Positions 13,743-27,555 of a stretch of DNA of 64,000 nt are shown here, piece after piece. The DNA is from Brugia malayi (taxonomy: Eukaryota > Nematoda > Chromadorea > Rhabditida > Onchocercidae). The notes below the pieces were generated by a model. The model worked only from the letters and a program-made list of their open reading frames with translations, did no database searches and was not told the origin of the DNA. Positions within the stretch are counted from its first letter, which is position 1. Each line of letters begins with the position of its first letter. The position numbers and the translations under genes are program-made. The stretch lies in contig NW_025062479.1 of the NCBI RefSeq assembly GCF_000002995.4, forward strand, positions 21,076,721 through 21,140,720, given 5' to 3'.

Positions 13743-13969
13743 CTGAAAAGAAATAAAGTCGAGACAAATACTCATCTAAATTTTACTTACCATTACTCCC
13801 GACACCTCCCAAAGTTAATCTTCCCTCATGAAGCTATCAACCTGAAATACACCCCCCAACCCCGCCATATACTCAACAAGAATTCAACAAAATTTAAATA
13901 ACTGACATAGCGCCATTTCTTATTTATGACCACAATGAGAAATTAGGCACCACCCACCGATGAATGAAC

Positions 13970-14165
13970 AGAATAGGACAGTATGAAATAAAGAGTGGTG
14001 ATGATAAGATAGAACGAAGTAGGGTGGATGAAATGGAATAAAATAATATGAGACAGGATAGAATGGAAAAGAGTACGACGAAATGGAATAGAATAGAGTA
14101 GTGGGAGAGAGATAAAATGGAATAGGATAGATTAGAGAGGATAAGATAGAATTAAGATGACATGA
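13970..14165. repeat. Degenerate pentamer-type repeat (ATAGA/ATGGA)
   Basis: About 190 bases are built from drifting copies of GATAGA, ATGGAATA and AGGATAGA on the plus strand, purine-rich throughout. It lies just upstream of the RIF1 5' exon. It looks like a decayed simple satellite rather than coding sequence. Confidence 0.65.
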
Positions 14166-15249
14166 TATGATTTTAAAATTGGTATAAGCGCGAAGAAGGG
14201 TTTATGATGTATTCGAAGTCTCTTTGATGAATTGTAAGTTAATTTCAAGAATGACAAAAGTGGAAATTTGTATGTCATCTAAAACCGCTAATTGTTTTAA
14301 GCAGTTTTTGTTCAGTTTTCTTTTCCACGTCTTTCCAAGACCAACTTAGGTAATTGCAAACTTGGTCGAATGATTAGTACTATAAGCAAATATTGCGAGA
14401 TTTCAGTTTGTATCCAAGAATAGCAGAGAAATATTGCCAAATTTAGATCTGTTGATCGATTATTAAGTTTAATTATCGTCACTGGCTAGTTAACCTTTTT
14501 TTTTTTGTTTGATAAAAAATATTTTCAAACGCTAATGTTGCAAAAAAAGAGAAAGGGAATGAGATAGATGAAATGATCAGTCATTCTAATTCTGACCAGA
14601 CCTGTGATTTCCATTTAACAGACAAATTTTGGGTTATACAAAAAAGAAAAAAAAAACCTTAGATAATCCTTGAAATCAAATAACATTAAGACATCACATG
14701 ATATTGAAATTTTTACCCTTTTAAATTTCACAGTAATGATATATGACCTGCATTTAGATATTGAATATTTTTTAAATGTCAAACATTTTGCATGATTGGC
14801 TAAACTTTATTAAATGGAAAGCCATTTTGCTGAAACACCCAATTATTTATTTATCTATTTTTTTCATTAACAAGGAAAGCATTTGAATTTAAAATATTTA
14901 AAAGCTGTTTATTTTCAATTGGGCTTCCAACTATAGTGTATATCATCTGATATGCTAATTATTGTTATCAAATGATTTGTCATCACTAACTTTTATTAAA
15001 ATACAATTTAGTGAGCAAGTTGCACTGATACATTCAGGTAGGCATATATCAATGATACAGTTAGATAAATGAACCTAAAAAATTTTCTCGCACTATCGCA
15101 AGTGTATTCCCAAGTCTAATTTTCATAACAATTGAAGGATGGCAGTATCATTGATAGAGTGAAATGAATCATTCGATGTAACCGTAATTTGAGCTGTAGA
15201 AGAAGGTTTTCTACAAATGATAGCTCACTGACAATGCACCACAAGTTTG

Positions 15250-15309
15250 TCTGTCTGTCTCTCCCTCTGTCTCTGTCTCCCTCCTTCTCTCTCCCTCTCT
15301 CTCTGTCTA
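15250..15309. repeat. CT-rich microsatellite
   Basis: A run of TCTG, CTCC and TCTC units, entirely pyrimidine plus occasional G. Its reverse strand gives a spurious arginine/glutamate/aspartate-rich ORF (15116-15346). Confidence 0.8.
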
Positions 15310-15757
15310 AAAGGTTATCAACGAAGGACACAAAATGATTTGTCACTTGTTATAATATTTTGTAGGAACACAACTCGTTCAGATTCCAAAGGGTTCTTAT
15401 TTTAACAGCGCAGTTAACATACAATGCGGTAGAATTTTTTAACTTCAGTTTAAAAAAAAAAGTGACAATGATTGGTCAGATAGGATAGAATTAATGTCTG
15501 TTAATTTAAGTTTGAAATTAATTAAATTAAATTGAAGATTTAATGAAAATTGATGATTCCGATTAAATTTAAAATAGGTAAATACAATGTATATTACAAA
15601 TTACATCAATTTCGTGATTGTTTAGAATTTGTTGAAATCCAAAATATTTTTCATTATACTATGTCCCTTTTATTGATTTGCGCATTTTGTGCTATCACTT
15701 TCTGATGTATTTGTTTTGGTTCTCATTCCCAATTATTTTTCTTTGCCACATATCACT

Positions 15758-15788
15758 ATCATTATCATCATCATCGTCATCATCATCT
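15758..15788. repeat. ATC/TCA trinucleotide repeat
   Basis: Imperfect tandem TCA units about 30 bases long inside otherwise unremarkable AT-rich DNA. Confidence 0.7.
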
Positions 15789-18700
15789 CCCGACATTTGC
15801 ATTTTTCAAATTACAAAAGAAAAGAAGGCAGTGAATTTTAAGGTTGTTGAAGAATGTCATTCTTCTCATATTCCATCAAAATTTATTTTCCACAGAAGTA
15901 TAACCATAGAAACTTATTTGCAATGATCTTTGTGGAGCAATTTTAATAAATAATCTTAAAATTAATTATATAAAGCGTGTTCTTTTTTTTTCATTTGCAT
16001 CAGCTTTACCTTTTTTTTTTTCTGATCGAATTCTTTGGTCTTAGTTATTTCTAAAAATAAAACACTTGTTTTTTTTTTTTTTTTTTTTTTTTTTCTATTT
16101 ATTTAAACTATTCAATATTCAATCCTTATGAAATTTTAAACTTTTAGGAAAAGAAGTTTTCAGAAAAATTTTTTTGTGAAATTTTCTTTATGATATGATT
16201 ATTAACCATACTGCTTCAATAAAACTTAGAAAAACTGTCTGGCTCATTATTTAAGGAGAAATTAGAATTATTCCTCATAATGGTCCAAACATATATTTCA
16301 AAGTAGATAGACCATTTTTTTTTTCTCCTTGACAGATAATACTATTTGAATTAGATTGAAATAATTTTCAATGATCCAAATCAGTAAGATGTTTCTTTAT
16401 ATCATTTTTTTATCATATGTTCTTTCGTTTTTCTTTTCTTTTCTTTTTTTTTTTGATTTATATTTGAAATTTATGTTTTAATGAAAAAAAAATAAAAAAT
16501 AAATGTTTGGAAAGAAACATTGTCTTCAAATGAAAAGAATTTCATTCATTTTGACAATTTTTCATTGTAAAATCCACTTCCTTTCTCTCAATTAGCTAAC
16601 AACAAATCTATTTGCAAATCTTTTTAATGCCACAAAATTTTCTAAGTAATTTCTTTTTAGAATGAGATCCAAGAAGGTACTGATAATTGCACTGATTCTT
16701 CAGGCTAAAACGATTAGAAGTCTGGACTTACTATAGAAATTTTCTTAAGAAAAATTTTCCAAAGATGCTTGAAATTAGTGTGAAATTTTCATACATGTTT
16801 TTTTTTTTTCAATCTTAGAGAGTGATTTCAGCAAAACTTTAAATTATCTTTAGTTCCACTCGTCATTTTCAATCCACATAGATCAAGGGTAATTTTAAAT
16901 AGTTCTGGTTTAATTCGTCATTTTAATCTAAATTCATAAAACTTCAAAAAATTTTTTTCGACAGTGAATATTTATAAACTTTTCAAGAAAAAATATTTTT
17001 GTTTTTTTTTTTTTTGTTTTAAAATATGAAATACTTTTTAGCAATAGATGCATATATAATAACAATATGTACAACCAGTCAATTCAGAAAAAAAAAATTG
17101 ACGCAATTCGATCTCATTCAGTTCGACTAAAATTACATCAACTTGAAGAAAAAAAAAAAAGATATCTTTCATTTATTTTTCGTTACATACAGTTTTATTT
17201 GCTAGCATTTCTTTTTTTTTTTTTTTTTTTTTTAATAGAGATGATATATTCAAAGAATAATTTTCATACTTCAATGTTAGCTATTTCCTAAAATTTTTCT
17301 CATAAAAAAGAATATTTGAATATTTATTTTTATTTTTTCAGTTCCTTTCCCAGAATTCCTTCAGGTTAATTTATTATTGAATCATAGTAGCATATAATAA
17401 GATTGCAAATTACCTTGTACATTTTGTTGACTATATTAAATTGCCGTTAGCTTAGTCAGGTGATGATATCTAGGTATGACATTAAATGAGCTTTGAATAG
17501 GAATGTTGTCATTATAACATTCTTGACATCAACTCATCGTACAAATATTCACTTATTGCAAATTTAGCTTTTATTAAATTAATTTACATCTAAGAAAATG
17601 CTGAAAAAAACAAAATAAATTAGTGTAAATTATGCCTGCTTTGGACGAACTTTGTAATTATAATAAGTTAGTACATAATTTTCACGTACGTATCACAATG
17701 CTTTACACGTCAATTTCAATATTTCATAGCAATGTTACTTCTCAATGAATACTTTGCTCAAAGTGTTAACTTTCTAATGCAAAAATTTTTTTTTGTTCTT
17801 GAATAGTAGATAAAAATGATTTATAGAGTTATAAAAATTTCATTTAATGATTACTTTTTTTCTTTCATCCATTTTTTTTTTTTCTTTCTTTAAAAAGGAA
17901 TTATTCGCTGATTGAAACGATAATTTTAAAGTGTAATTTTTTTTTTGCTTCTAAACAGTGCATTGTTTTACGCATTACTGCCATTATTTGTTATTATTTG
18001 ATGTAAATTAAAAATTTCCGTTGTAAATTATCAAATTGATAGATTTTTATAATAAATTTATGGGTTTATTAAGTAAATTAATAATCCTTTTTTTTTTCTT
18101 TTAAATCAAATGATTTTATCTTTTCTTTCTACTTTTAACCAATAATTCTTTAATCAATATTTTTTTACTCTTCCCCTATCTTTAACTTCAAAATAATATT
18201 TGTACTGCAAACAAACAATAGTAATTACTTTAATTTAATTAGAAATCTTTTTTTTTTGTTTCTAACAAAGCATCGAACAAATAAGTTCAAAGTGTAATAT
18301 TCCGCTTACGAATCAACCCTGATAACTTTTGCTTTTGTATGTCTTTTAATTTTTTTCTTTGTTTTTTTTTTTTTTTTTTTTTTTGCTTTCTTTCTTGCTT
18401 TTTATGATCTACAGTAGATTTGATTAATAAGTGATATCAGTTGATTGTTATCACCTCTTTGTTCAATCATGTTATCACTTCTACATCAATCATTTTTCGC
18501 ATTTTTTTTTTGTTACCATTTTCTTTACTTCGCTTATAAATTTGATTTGATACATTATGTATTGAACTGAATTTAGAGAATTCATTATGGGAAATATTTT
18601 ATAAAATTTCAACTTTTCTTTTCCTTCTGCATGCATCATTCATATTCTGGCCATTGAAATGTGCTTATATGATTATATTTACATTAGATATTTTTATGAA

Positions 18701-19411
18701 TTGCGGTATTTCAGATTATCATATGTAAATGTAAGTTATATTTAACAAATATTTTGTACATTTTATAAATATTTGCGCTTCATTTCATTATATTATAATT
18801 TATTTTTTAAAAAAAAGACAGCAAGGCATATATTGTAAAAAAGGAAAAAAATAAAAATATGAAATAAACGAACTAGTCTAAGATTATTTAGCCCAAATAT
18901 GCTTAAAATTTAATTTCTGCTTCTTTTCTGAATTTAAGAGCAAAAAAAAAAAAGTAATAGCATGAATTTTGAAGATTTAAAAATGGAAGTCTATGTTTGA
19001 TAAATGCAAAGAAACTAGTTGGAGAGTAAAATGACGAATCTCGATAAAATTTAGAATCGATAAATAGATGGCTAGTTATAAGTTTACTTATGTGTCACTT
19101 ATAATATCGAAAAAAGATTGAAGAGGATCGATTAACAAAAGATTGTTTTGATAACAATCTTCTCGGAGACATCTTTGTGGTCTTCAATGATAGATTTTGA
19201 AATGAAAGAAGAGTTACTGATGTGTTATGATCCATAATTGTTGATTACTACGTTTTACTTAACACAAACAATATTAAAAGAAAAAATATTTAAAGAAAAA
19301 AACAAGCTAAGTGTTTGCTTCGCGTTGCTATGGATTATGTTTTTCAACCAATTCCTCATTTTCTCCACCTCATCAATTCCTTAATTTCTTAACTATTTGT
19401 TTATTTGATCC

Positions 19412-19448
<37 letters not shown>

Positions 19449-22132
19449 AGTGGTAATTGTCAAGATTGTCCAATTATTATCATGATTAATGTCATTTTTT
19501 ATTCTAATACCTCTTTGTAATTGAAAAGACATTTAGAATTAATTTCAGCTTACTTTATAGTACCATTTAATAAGTTTTACTATTGAGTTATTAATGCTAT
19601 TAAATATTTTCTCTTACAAACTTTTGAAAAACTTTCCAAATTAAAGGGGAAAAAAACAGAAAAAAGAAAATTTATCAATGTATGAATCAAAAACAAAATG
19701 TTATTTTGCATCTATTAGTCGCCATAGTATAATTATATATATAAATATGGAAAATAATTTATGAGCGATATTCAAAAAAATGAGGTCTTTTTTTAAATCC
19801 ATTAATTTCAAAAATAATACTTATTTGAAACTTCTCGAATAATGCAAAAGAGAATAAAAGGCGCCTTTAATTCCTTCTCGAAAATTTCCGATCTTTTGCT
19901 TGAAAAAAAAAAAAAAAAACAGGAAGATTTTTTTAATTTTTTCATGAACTTAACTAATAGTAACAAAGCAAATTGTACGATTCAAATTGAAAATTATTGA
20001 ATTTGGATAAAAAAATCCGAGTTTTTTTTTTGGTCAGTGGTCAGTGAAATGTGTTTTTTCATGTCATTAACAGGAAAAAGTTATCGAGGAGAAGAAAAAG
20101 TTGCAAAATGACAGAATTGGTGTAGATTACTACAACTTAAAAATATCATATATACTCTAACTTTTACGTCAATGAAGTCATTGTCTCATTGTCGAATGGT
20201 AGATAAATAAAGTGTTATGATGCAATTCAATAAACAAAGCTTAGCAAATGATTTTTTATTAACGCAAATTCTTTATATTAAAAGCTTTTGTTCACTGACT
20301 GAAATATAAAATATTTTCCATTTATTTCTAACATTTTCTATGCATTATGAAAATTGTTAGCGTATTGCAGCTTTACGTTTTACTTAAAATTATGGCTCAT
20401 TTCATTCTTTCAAATTAATCCTAAGTGACATTTACCTTCAGTTGTGAAGCACAAATTTGTAAAAGCAAATCATTTTGCTATGCTTATATAATAAAAATAT
20501 GTTTTAGGAAACAAAAAAAAATTTCATGGAGTATTTGCAAATGATGTGCTACTTTTGCGCTCATTTGTCACTAATTAATTAAATTTGATTCCTATCAGCG
20601 GAATGCAAATATAATGCCGCATTTATTAGCATAATGTCAACGATCGATTTTAATTTAAAACGTTATGCTCGTCTTTTTCACTTTGACATTTGCGCCACAG
20701 TGTATGTTCCATGACACTGATGACCTTTTTAGTTTGTATTTACAAGAAATGAATAAGTTATCATGCAAAAAATCCTTTGAGACATACTTCAAAATGCTAT
20801 TTTTAAATGCTGTATTATGTTAGTCATTGTGTTAGCCACTGATTTTTTTGGTGATATCAGTTGATATAATTTTAGAATTTAAGCAGTTAGATTATCGTAT
20901 AGTACCACATCTTGATTTGAAATCATTCTTGTTAAATATATTAACAAAACTTTTTCTAATCTTTGATCGGTGAACCGTATAATCTTTGGTCTTTCTGATC
21001 ATTTCAAATTTTTTAAAATTTAATTAATTAAATGTTGCGATTAGCAACTTCTTATTCACACGACTATAAAACATCGAAAATTGCTCAACTGATTATCAAT
21101 ATATCCCATATCATAGAATTATACTCATACGAATATCACTTCACTTTGTGCTTTCTTAAAATTTATTTTTAAATTAGTAATATCAGTTGACATAATTTTA
21201 GGATTTGAAGAATTATTTTGATCTGAAGTTGGTTACATGTCTATCTCAAATTACATTCCAGAAGAACAAATGTAATTTGTAGAGAATATGCAATTAATTT
21301 TCTATCAAGATTAAATTCAGGTCAGCACGCCATTCTTATATTTTGCATTTTATAAATTTATAAGATATCATAAGATTATGTGTTCAGTAGAGAGATTAAA
21401 ATATCGCATGTTGAATTTGTTTTATTTCGATAAAATGTTTGCAAAACATGGAGATGTGAAGAGGTGAGGAAGAGAAAACTTGGTAATTTAAATAAATTGT
21501 GATAAGCCTATTTCTGTTCATCATTTCGGCCAATAATCTTGTTAAAGTTTTTTTCCCTCTTATCTACTCTTTTCCTTTTAGATCCCTTAAACTCTTCGCT
21601 TCTTTGAATATAACAAAATTTTGATAAATAGTGAAGTTGCTTATTGCTACTAATAATGCTTCTTCTTTCTTCTCTCTTCTCTTTTCTTATTTACATTTTT
21701 GCGTCTAATTTTCATCTTTTTTCAATAATCTATCAAAAATCTTGAGAAAGTAGATAGTGAAAACAAGAGAGAAAGGAAGAGAGAAAAACATATAAAGGAG
21801 AGAGAGAGAGAGAGTAGATTGAATTAGTAAGAATCTTAAATTTACTCACATTTGGTTCTAATGGTTGACATGAAAGATTATTCAGTTTTAGTTCAGTGAA
21901 AAAGAATGGTAAAAACGAAATATTTTTCAGTTTCGCTTTTTGTTTAGAAAGTGAAATTGTCCTAAAAGGAAAAAAAAAGTCAAAGTTTATTGTTGTTAAA
22001 ATGAATGGTTTATAATTTGTAAATGTTTAATGAAATAAATAGTCAGGTAGAAGAATTAAAACGAGAAATATTAATTCATGCTTACGTTGATTTTTGAAAT
22101 GCGCAGTAGTTATTGCTTGAATTAAGTTAAAA

Positions 22133-22260
22133 TTATGGCGCAATTGACGGAGTTACTATTTTATTTATGCTATTCTCAGATCGTTCCCCATTTACATTCT
22201 TGGATGCATTAGCACCAAGTGCACTAGCCTCTGAAGAAGGATTTTGTCCTTTTTTTTTTT
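22133..22260 (-). CDS. Possible orphan terminal exon
   Basis: About 38 codons read GQNPSSEASALGANASKN then a Ser/Asn-rich stretch ending TPSIAP and a stop. It is preceded on the minus strand by an A-tract (a lysine run if translated) and a CTTTTATAG acceptor. Base composition is less AT-rich than the flanks, which is why I mention it. I could not find partner exons upstream on the minus strand. It may equally be chance. Confidence 0.2.
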
Positions 22261-22966
22261 TTTTTTTTTTGCTATAAAAGGATGAATAAGTTATATTTCT
22301 TTCTAAAAACCCAAAATACAAAAAAAAAAGTCTTTTTCATAATTTTGAATTTCAATTTTATCTATTGATTATTTTATATATGATTATGATGCTTAATTCT
22401 TTTTACCTGTTTAATTAATCGTATATCAATTTACTGACAAACATGCAAATTAATGGAGTAATTAAACAACCGCATAATCGTTAGTTGTATTCTGTCCCGA
22501 ATTTCGAAGCATCTTCCATTTTTTAATCTCTTGATTAGCACTATTTTATTATTGTAGTTTAGAAGGTTTAAATAAGATTTTTTTGCATATTTCTTAAACT
22601 TCAATTTTGATAAAGTTGTCTCCCTCTCTTTTAGTAATTCTTTTTTAAATTAAATTTCTTATATGCCCAATATAAGCGAACTCAAGTAGCGTGAAAAGAA
22701 TTGAGTTGTTCTATCAATTTAAAGGTATAAACTTAATTTTCTTCTCAAAATATGACCGTTAAATTCTTGACTATTAAATTATGCTAATTAACTAATATAT
22801 ATAATACATGAACTAGATTTAGTAAATATTGTTTTGTAAAAGTATTAACAATTAATTTAACATTTTCAGAAATTCACAACATGAATATGAAACTTCTAAG
22901 ATTGATGATAAAGAAAGCTCCATTCTTGAATGGAGAAGAAAGAGAGAGAGAGAGACAAAGAAAGGG

Positions 22967-23003
22967 AATGAATGAATGAATGATGATATGATATGATATG
23001 ATA
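22967..23003. repeat. GAAT and GATAT microsatellite
   Basis: GAAT units are followed by about five GATAT units that end in a short ATATCATATAT palindrome. Confidence 0.75.
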
Positions 23004-23635
23004 TCATATATGTTTGTTTAATATAGGTCATCGATTGTACATTTATCGATTTGTTTTATTAGTTCTGATGAATTTTCTCACAACAATAATTTATCGTAAA
23101 TTAGTTAGGAAAATTGTTAATTTTAGCTTGTTATCAAATTAACTTGTTGATTATTATCATATCAGGTACTACTTATGGTTAATTTGTTGCATCGGAATTT
23201 TGAAATGGAAGAAAAAAAAGGGATTGTGATGAAGTGCTAGTATAAGTTAATAATCAGTGCTATTTATTATCATTTTAAATATATCGTTGTCCATCACTGA
23301 TTTTTTTTCTAATTTATATAAGTTTCGAAACTATCGCATTCTTATTTATGGGCATAGAAACGGTATCAATCATTCAATTAGCATTCAGTTTTGATCCAAT
23401 TTTGCACTTTGAATAACTAATATGGTTTTTTAATTTCTCATCAGAATACATAGTTTTTTTTTTTTTTTTTTTTTTTTTTCCATTTATCTCTAATTTTTAA
23501 TTAATATCTAAATTACTTATGTGAATATAACCGGTTGCAATCACGCCACTATTTAATAATAATCAACAAATGCTTAATTATATTAGTAATATTTTTTCGT
23601 ACAGCTTTAAATTTCTTATTGAAATTCAATTCCAG

Positions 23636-24308
23636 ATGGTATCTTTAAAGCAAGAATTCGAGTTTTACGATTATTTTGGACCGGTAGCTGTAATATCACT
23701 ATTCGCTATCACTATACTGCTAATTTCATTCTTCATCCTCAATTTCTTCTTTATTTCCAAACACGATGAACCAACCGTCTTCGAACGAGTAAGTTAATCA
23801 TATGTCAATGAGTAAGCTAATCAGATTTCAATTAAATCAATGATAAGGAACACATAGCATCGGCTTATTATGCCTTTTGGGGCTGATTTTGATTTGATCC
23901 TATGCATTTTATGAGTTATTAAGAGTATCATATAAATTAGTAATTAAAAAAAAAAAATTATTTTATATTCTAGTTGAAATTTAGTCATAAAAAAAAACGA
24001 CTGAAAATTATTGCAATTTATTTTTATATTAGTAATATATGTAAATTGAAGTATCTTTCATCATTCATGATTTGACTAATTTAATTTTAATGCCTATTTG
24101 TAGTATTTCCTCTCTCGGTTTTATATTTTAGATTGCCTCAAAACACAATCTAAGGCTTGGACCGCACAGTGTAAAAACCGTAATAAGTCGTAAGCAACGA
24201 TATATGAAGGATAATAATAGCGGTGATCCGGATGGATCAGTTCATGAGTCTCGAAAGGTTGTATTCACAAAAGAACCGGAACCGGAAGTGCACATCAATT
24301 CTGCTTAA
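23636..24308 (+). CDS. Small single-pass membrane protein, unrecognised
   Basis: Exons 23636-23788 and 24132-24308, joined in phase 0 with consensus GTAAGT and TTTTAG, give 109 residues. The N-terminus is short and acidic/aromatic (MVSLKQEFEFYDYFGP). Next comes one strongly hydrophobic segment of about 25 residues (roughly 17-42), then a basic and acidic tail (LGPHSVKTVISRKQ, ending KEPEPEVHINSA). By the positive-inside rule the tail is probably cytosolic. ATTCCAG directly precedes the ATG, so the message is probably trans-spliced at 23635. This makes the internal Met the likely start, although the open frame runs back to 23570. I do not recognise the family; it may be nematode-specific. It is isolated, with no gene within 3 kb on either side. 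Confidence 0.7.
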
Positions 24309-25440
24309 TGCTCTAAATAACTATTAATAACTTGAGCGTATTATCAATACTTACTTACGGTTAATCAGTTATGGTATTGTTTGCATGTTTAAACAGACGT
24401 CTACTAATCTTTGTAGTATGAAGTACTTATCTTTCTGCAGATTTAATTTTTTGTTATCACTGATAACTTTTAAAAAATAAGAGAAAAAACTTCAAATCCT
24501 TTAATGTAAGAGTTGTCACAATTTTAAGATTTTATTCTAAATCTTAATTTTATTTCTTAGTTTAATTTTCCCAAATGATCAATTTGGATTTTTGTTTTCT
24601 CTAAAACATTGCCATCATTCCGTCAAGAACGAAGTTATCGAATTCCTCTAAATTTTACTTTTAAAAATATTTCTGTATTCCTGAGAAAACAATTTTAAAC
24701 TGTTTTAATTTTTTAAAAAAAATTGTAAATTGTTAAAATTAGAAAAATTAAAAGGATGTATAGCAAAATTATTGTTTACTTTTTTAAAATATATTTTATT
24801 TGAAGTTCTTTTTCTTTTATTTTTTGGTGAAATGTTGGAATTTGTTCATAACTTTCTTCTTATGTTTTCGTTACAAAAATAATACTTCCAGTTTTAGTTT
24901 TTACTACTTTTTTTCTTTTTTTTTTTTGTTTGAAACTTTTATAAATTTTTATTTGTAGATGGTATATTTTTCTGTTTACAAGACGATATCAACGTACAGA
25001 TTTAATTAGAAGTTTTTAAGTATGAATAGTGCGAAATTTCTAAAGCATTTTTTTTTACGTAACAAAGAGGATTAATCTATTATCGCAATTATCTGCATTG
25101 CATGCATGGACATGCGCAACATACGATTGCAAAAAAATCTTGCAGACATTTTGCAGTCTGAGTAAGCCTTTCCTAGTTACACACTATTACACATTTTTCA
25201 CATTCCGTACTGTCTCACTATTTTACCATATTTATACTTTACTTTTAATATCCATCCTTAAATCTAATTATATATTGTGTCATCTCAATAACAATTTTAA
25301 AATATTATTGGCCAAAGTTGATAATTTTGATAATTAAACTTTTTTTTGCAAACATTCATAGTTACGCGCAGCACATCCAATAATTGCGGTTCATATTCTT
25401 CATATCTTCCAGTTTCATGTTTACATTTTCCACACCTCAT

Positions 25441-25484
25441 TCATTATTATTATTATTATTATTATTGTTATTGTCATTATTATG
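25441..25484. repeat. ATT trinucleotide microsatellite
   Basis: About eight uninterrupted ATT units, followed by interrupted TTATTG and TCATTATT units. Confidence 0.8.
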
Positions 25485-26759
25485 ATTACCATTATCCATA
25501 ATTATTAGCTATTATTACTTTCCAACATACAATTGATGCAAACTCCTATAAATTATGAATGTTTTCAAAAACTTTCAAAGATTCGCAAAAACGAAAATTT
25601 TAATACCACTATTCATATTGGAATTTAAAGATGGATGTAATTGTATTAAAAATTATTTACTGTTACTACTATTACCATTAATATATCACTATTACAACTA
25701 TTAGTGTTATTCATAGTAAGTGGGAAAATTCATTAATTATATTATTTAAAGATTAAACTATACTTTTTAAAGAATTTTAGAAAAGAATTTCATCGAGCTT
25801 CTATTTCAAAGATTTTATTCCTTGTATAATTGTCATTTTGTAGACTATAATACATAATACATATTAGTGATGCTCATGTAGGTATTAGTTAACTTATCTT
25901 TTTTTTTCAATATTGACACGCTGTTTTGAACTTTGCTTTTTGAAGTAAATAAAAATTCATTTACATTATTATCGATCATTTGATTTTTATAGCAATTCTT
26001 TAAAATAACTCAACAACTTATCACGAGTTCACTTTGTGACAAGCGATAATGTCTAGCAAATATTTATTCTTTACAATATTTTATGTATTTTTTCTTTTTT
26101 TTTTTACAATTTCAGATTTACCTTTCCTTCTTTCCTTTCCACTAAAACAAATCTAAATTTGTAGTGTTCTGCATGATAGAATTAGCTGAACATATAATTT
26201 CATACAAGGCAAATTATTTTAGGTATTTCCTTTAATAAAATAATTATATTTAATCATATAGAGTAGCTCCATTTAATCATAGGTAGTATTACGATACCGC
26301 AAAACTAAATTTGATTAAACACAACATTCTATAGATTAAATTTATCGCTAGGCTTGACAAAAAAAGATAAAATAATTTAGCTGATAAAATAATGAAATTT
26401 CATTGCTGTTTACTTGGCTCTGAAAAATCAATCATTGTCCTCATTCATAAACAAATATCAAAAATTATGTACAACAAAGGCAAATAAATTCTAATTTGGC
26501 CTATAAAATCATTTGGTGAAAATAGCGAAATTATTTACCAAAAATAAAAAATTCGGAATATCCCTGAAAATGGAAAAAATCTGAAAAAATTGTCGTAAGA
26601 AATTAGATATTCTTTTTTTTTTTTTTTTTTTCACGTATTTGATGATAAAAATGATTAATGTTAACGTAGTAGCATAGTTAAACTGAAAATTCTACTAACA
26701 ATTAATAATTATATAATCAATTAACGTTCATCCTTAGTAATAATTTATCTGCATTTCTC

Positions 26760-27459
26760 CCAGTTCTTATCAATCTTTGCAACCTCTTCACCCAACAACA
26801 CTATTTCCTTTCAGTTCATCTTTTCATTCGTTCAGTCTTGATTTAAACAATCAAACTGTACATCACAGCGATCACGTTACATGCATAAAATAAAGAGATA
26901 GTTAACTATAAGAAATATGTAAAAATCAATATAGACTTTTAATATTTTCCTAAATTATTTGAAACTTTTTTAAGATATATTCGTTTATCAATTTATCATT
27001 TTTAAAATGATTTTGACCAATAAATGTATATTAAAAATATATCGCACTTACACTCCAACATATATCATTATCAATAATTTACCAACGGATAATCAATTCT
27101 TTAATGTTGCGAATATAATGACTGGAAATGAAATAGCAAATGGAGAAATTTCCTTGTGATAATAAATTGATTGATTTCATTCCATGATACCGCGGGAATA
27201 AAATTCTTCCATCTGAAGCATTATCTCATTTTATGATGAAACCTTCAGTTGTAATGAAATTTTGTAATCGGGATGGAACTCAGCTCAATGACGTACGTTA
27301 CGCTACATTTTCTTACAGTTAACTATCTCTTTATTTGGTGCATGTAGCGTGATTGTGGTGGCGTACAGTTTGATTGTTTAAATCAATATTCAACGAGTAG
27401 GATGAAAAAAGGAAATAGTGTTGTTGGCGAAGAGACAGCAAAGATTGATAAGAATTGGA
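26760..27459. repeat. Fold-back element with ~155-bp inverted arms
   Basis: The left arm (about 26760-26919) is the diverged reverse complement of the right arm (about 27306-27459). The best-matching blocks are GATTTAAACAATCAAACTGT and AATAAAGAGATAGTTAACT on the left with their complements on the right, and the outer ends CCAGTTCTTATC versus GATAAGAATTGG. The arms flank about 390 bases with no ORF. No transposase is present and I saw no clear target-site duplication. This fits a MITE-like or fold-back element, or an old inverted duplication. Confidence 0.75.
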
Positions 27460-27555
27460 AGAAAAGCGGAGATAGCTTGGGGAGGGGATAGTGTTGTGGC
27501 GAAGAGACAACAAACATTGATAATAATTGAAAAAGACGCAAAGGCAGCTGGACAG
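27411..27555. repeat. Tandem duplication, ~74-bp unit
   Basis: Two diverged copies start at about 27411 and 27485. They share ATAGTGTTG, GGCGAAGAGACA and CA-AAA/ACATTGATAA blocks. A weak third copy may begin near 27555. The first copy overlaps the right arm of the fold-back element, so the tandem copy probably arose there after the element formed. Confidence 0.65.

Larger units (their letters stand above)
13743..23635. other. Gene-poor AT-rich region of about 10 kb
   Basis: No convincing coding exon was found on either strand. It contains many poly-T and poly-A tracts (for example T at 16069-16094 and A at 19414-19446), CT-rich and ATC microsatellites, a degenerate GATAGA/ATGGA tract, and a GATAT repeat near 22980. 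A possible orphan exon lies at 22133-22260 (separate entry). ORFs such as 15116-15346 and 15678-15926 are translations of simple repeats or T-rich sequence. Confidence 0.6.

Noticed and set aside
15116..15346. ORF with Arg/Glu/Asp repeats
   Set aside because: It comes from the CT-rich microsatellite on the other strand.
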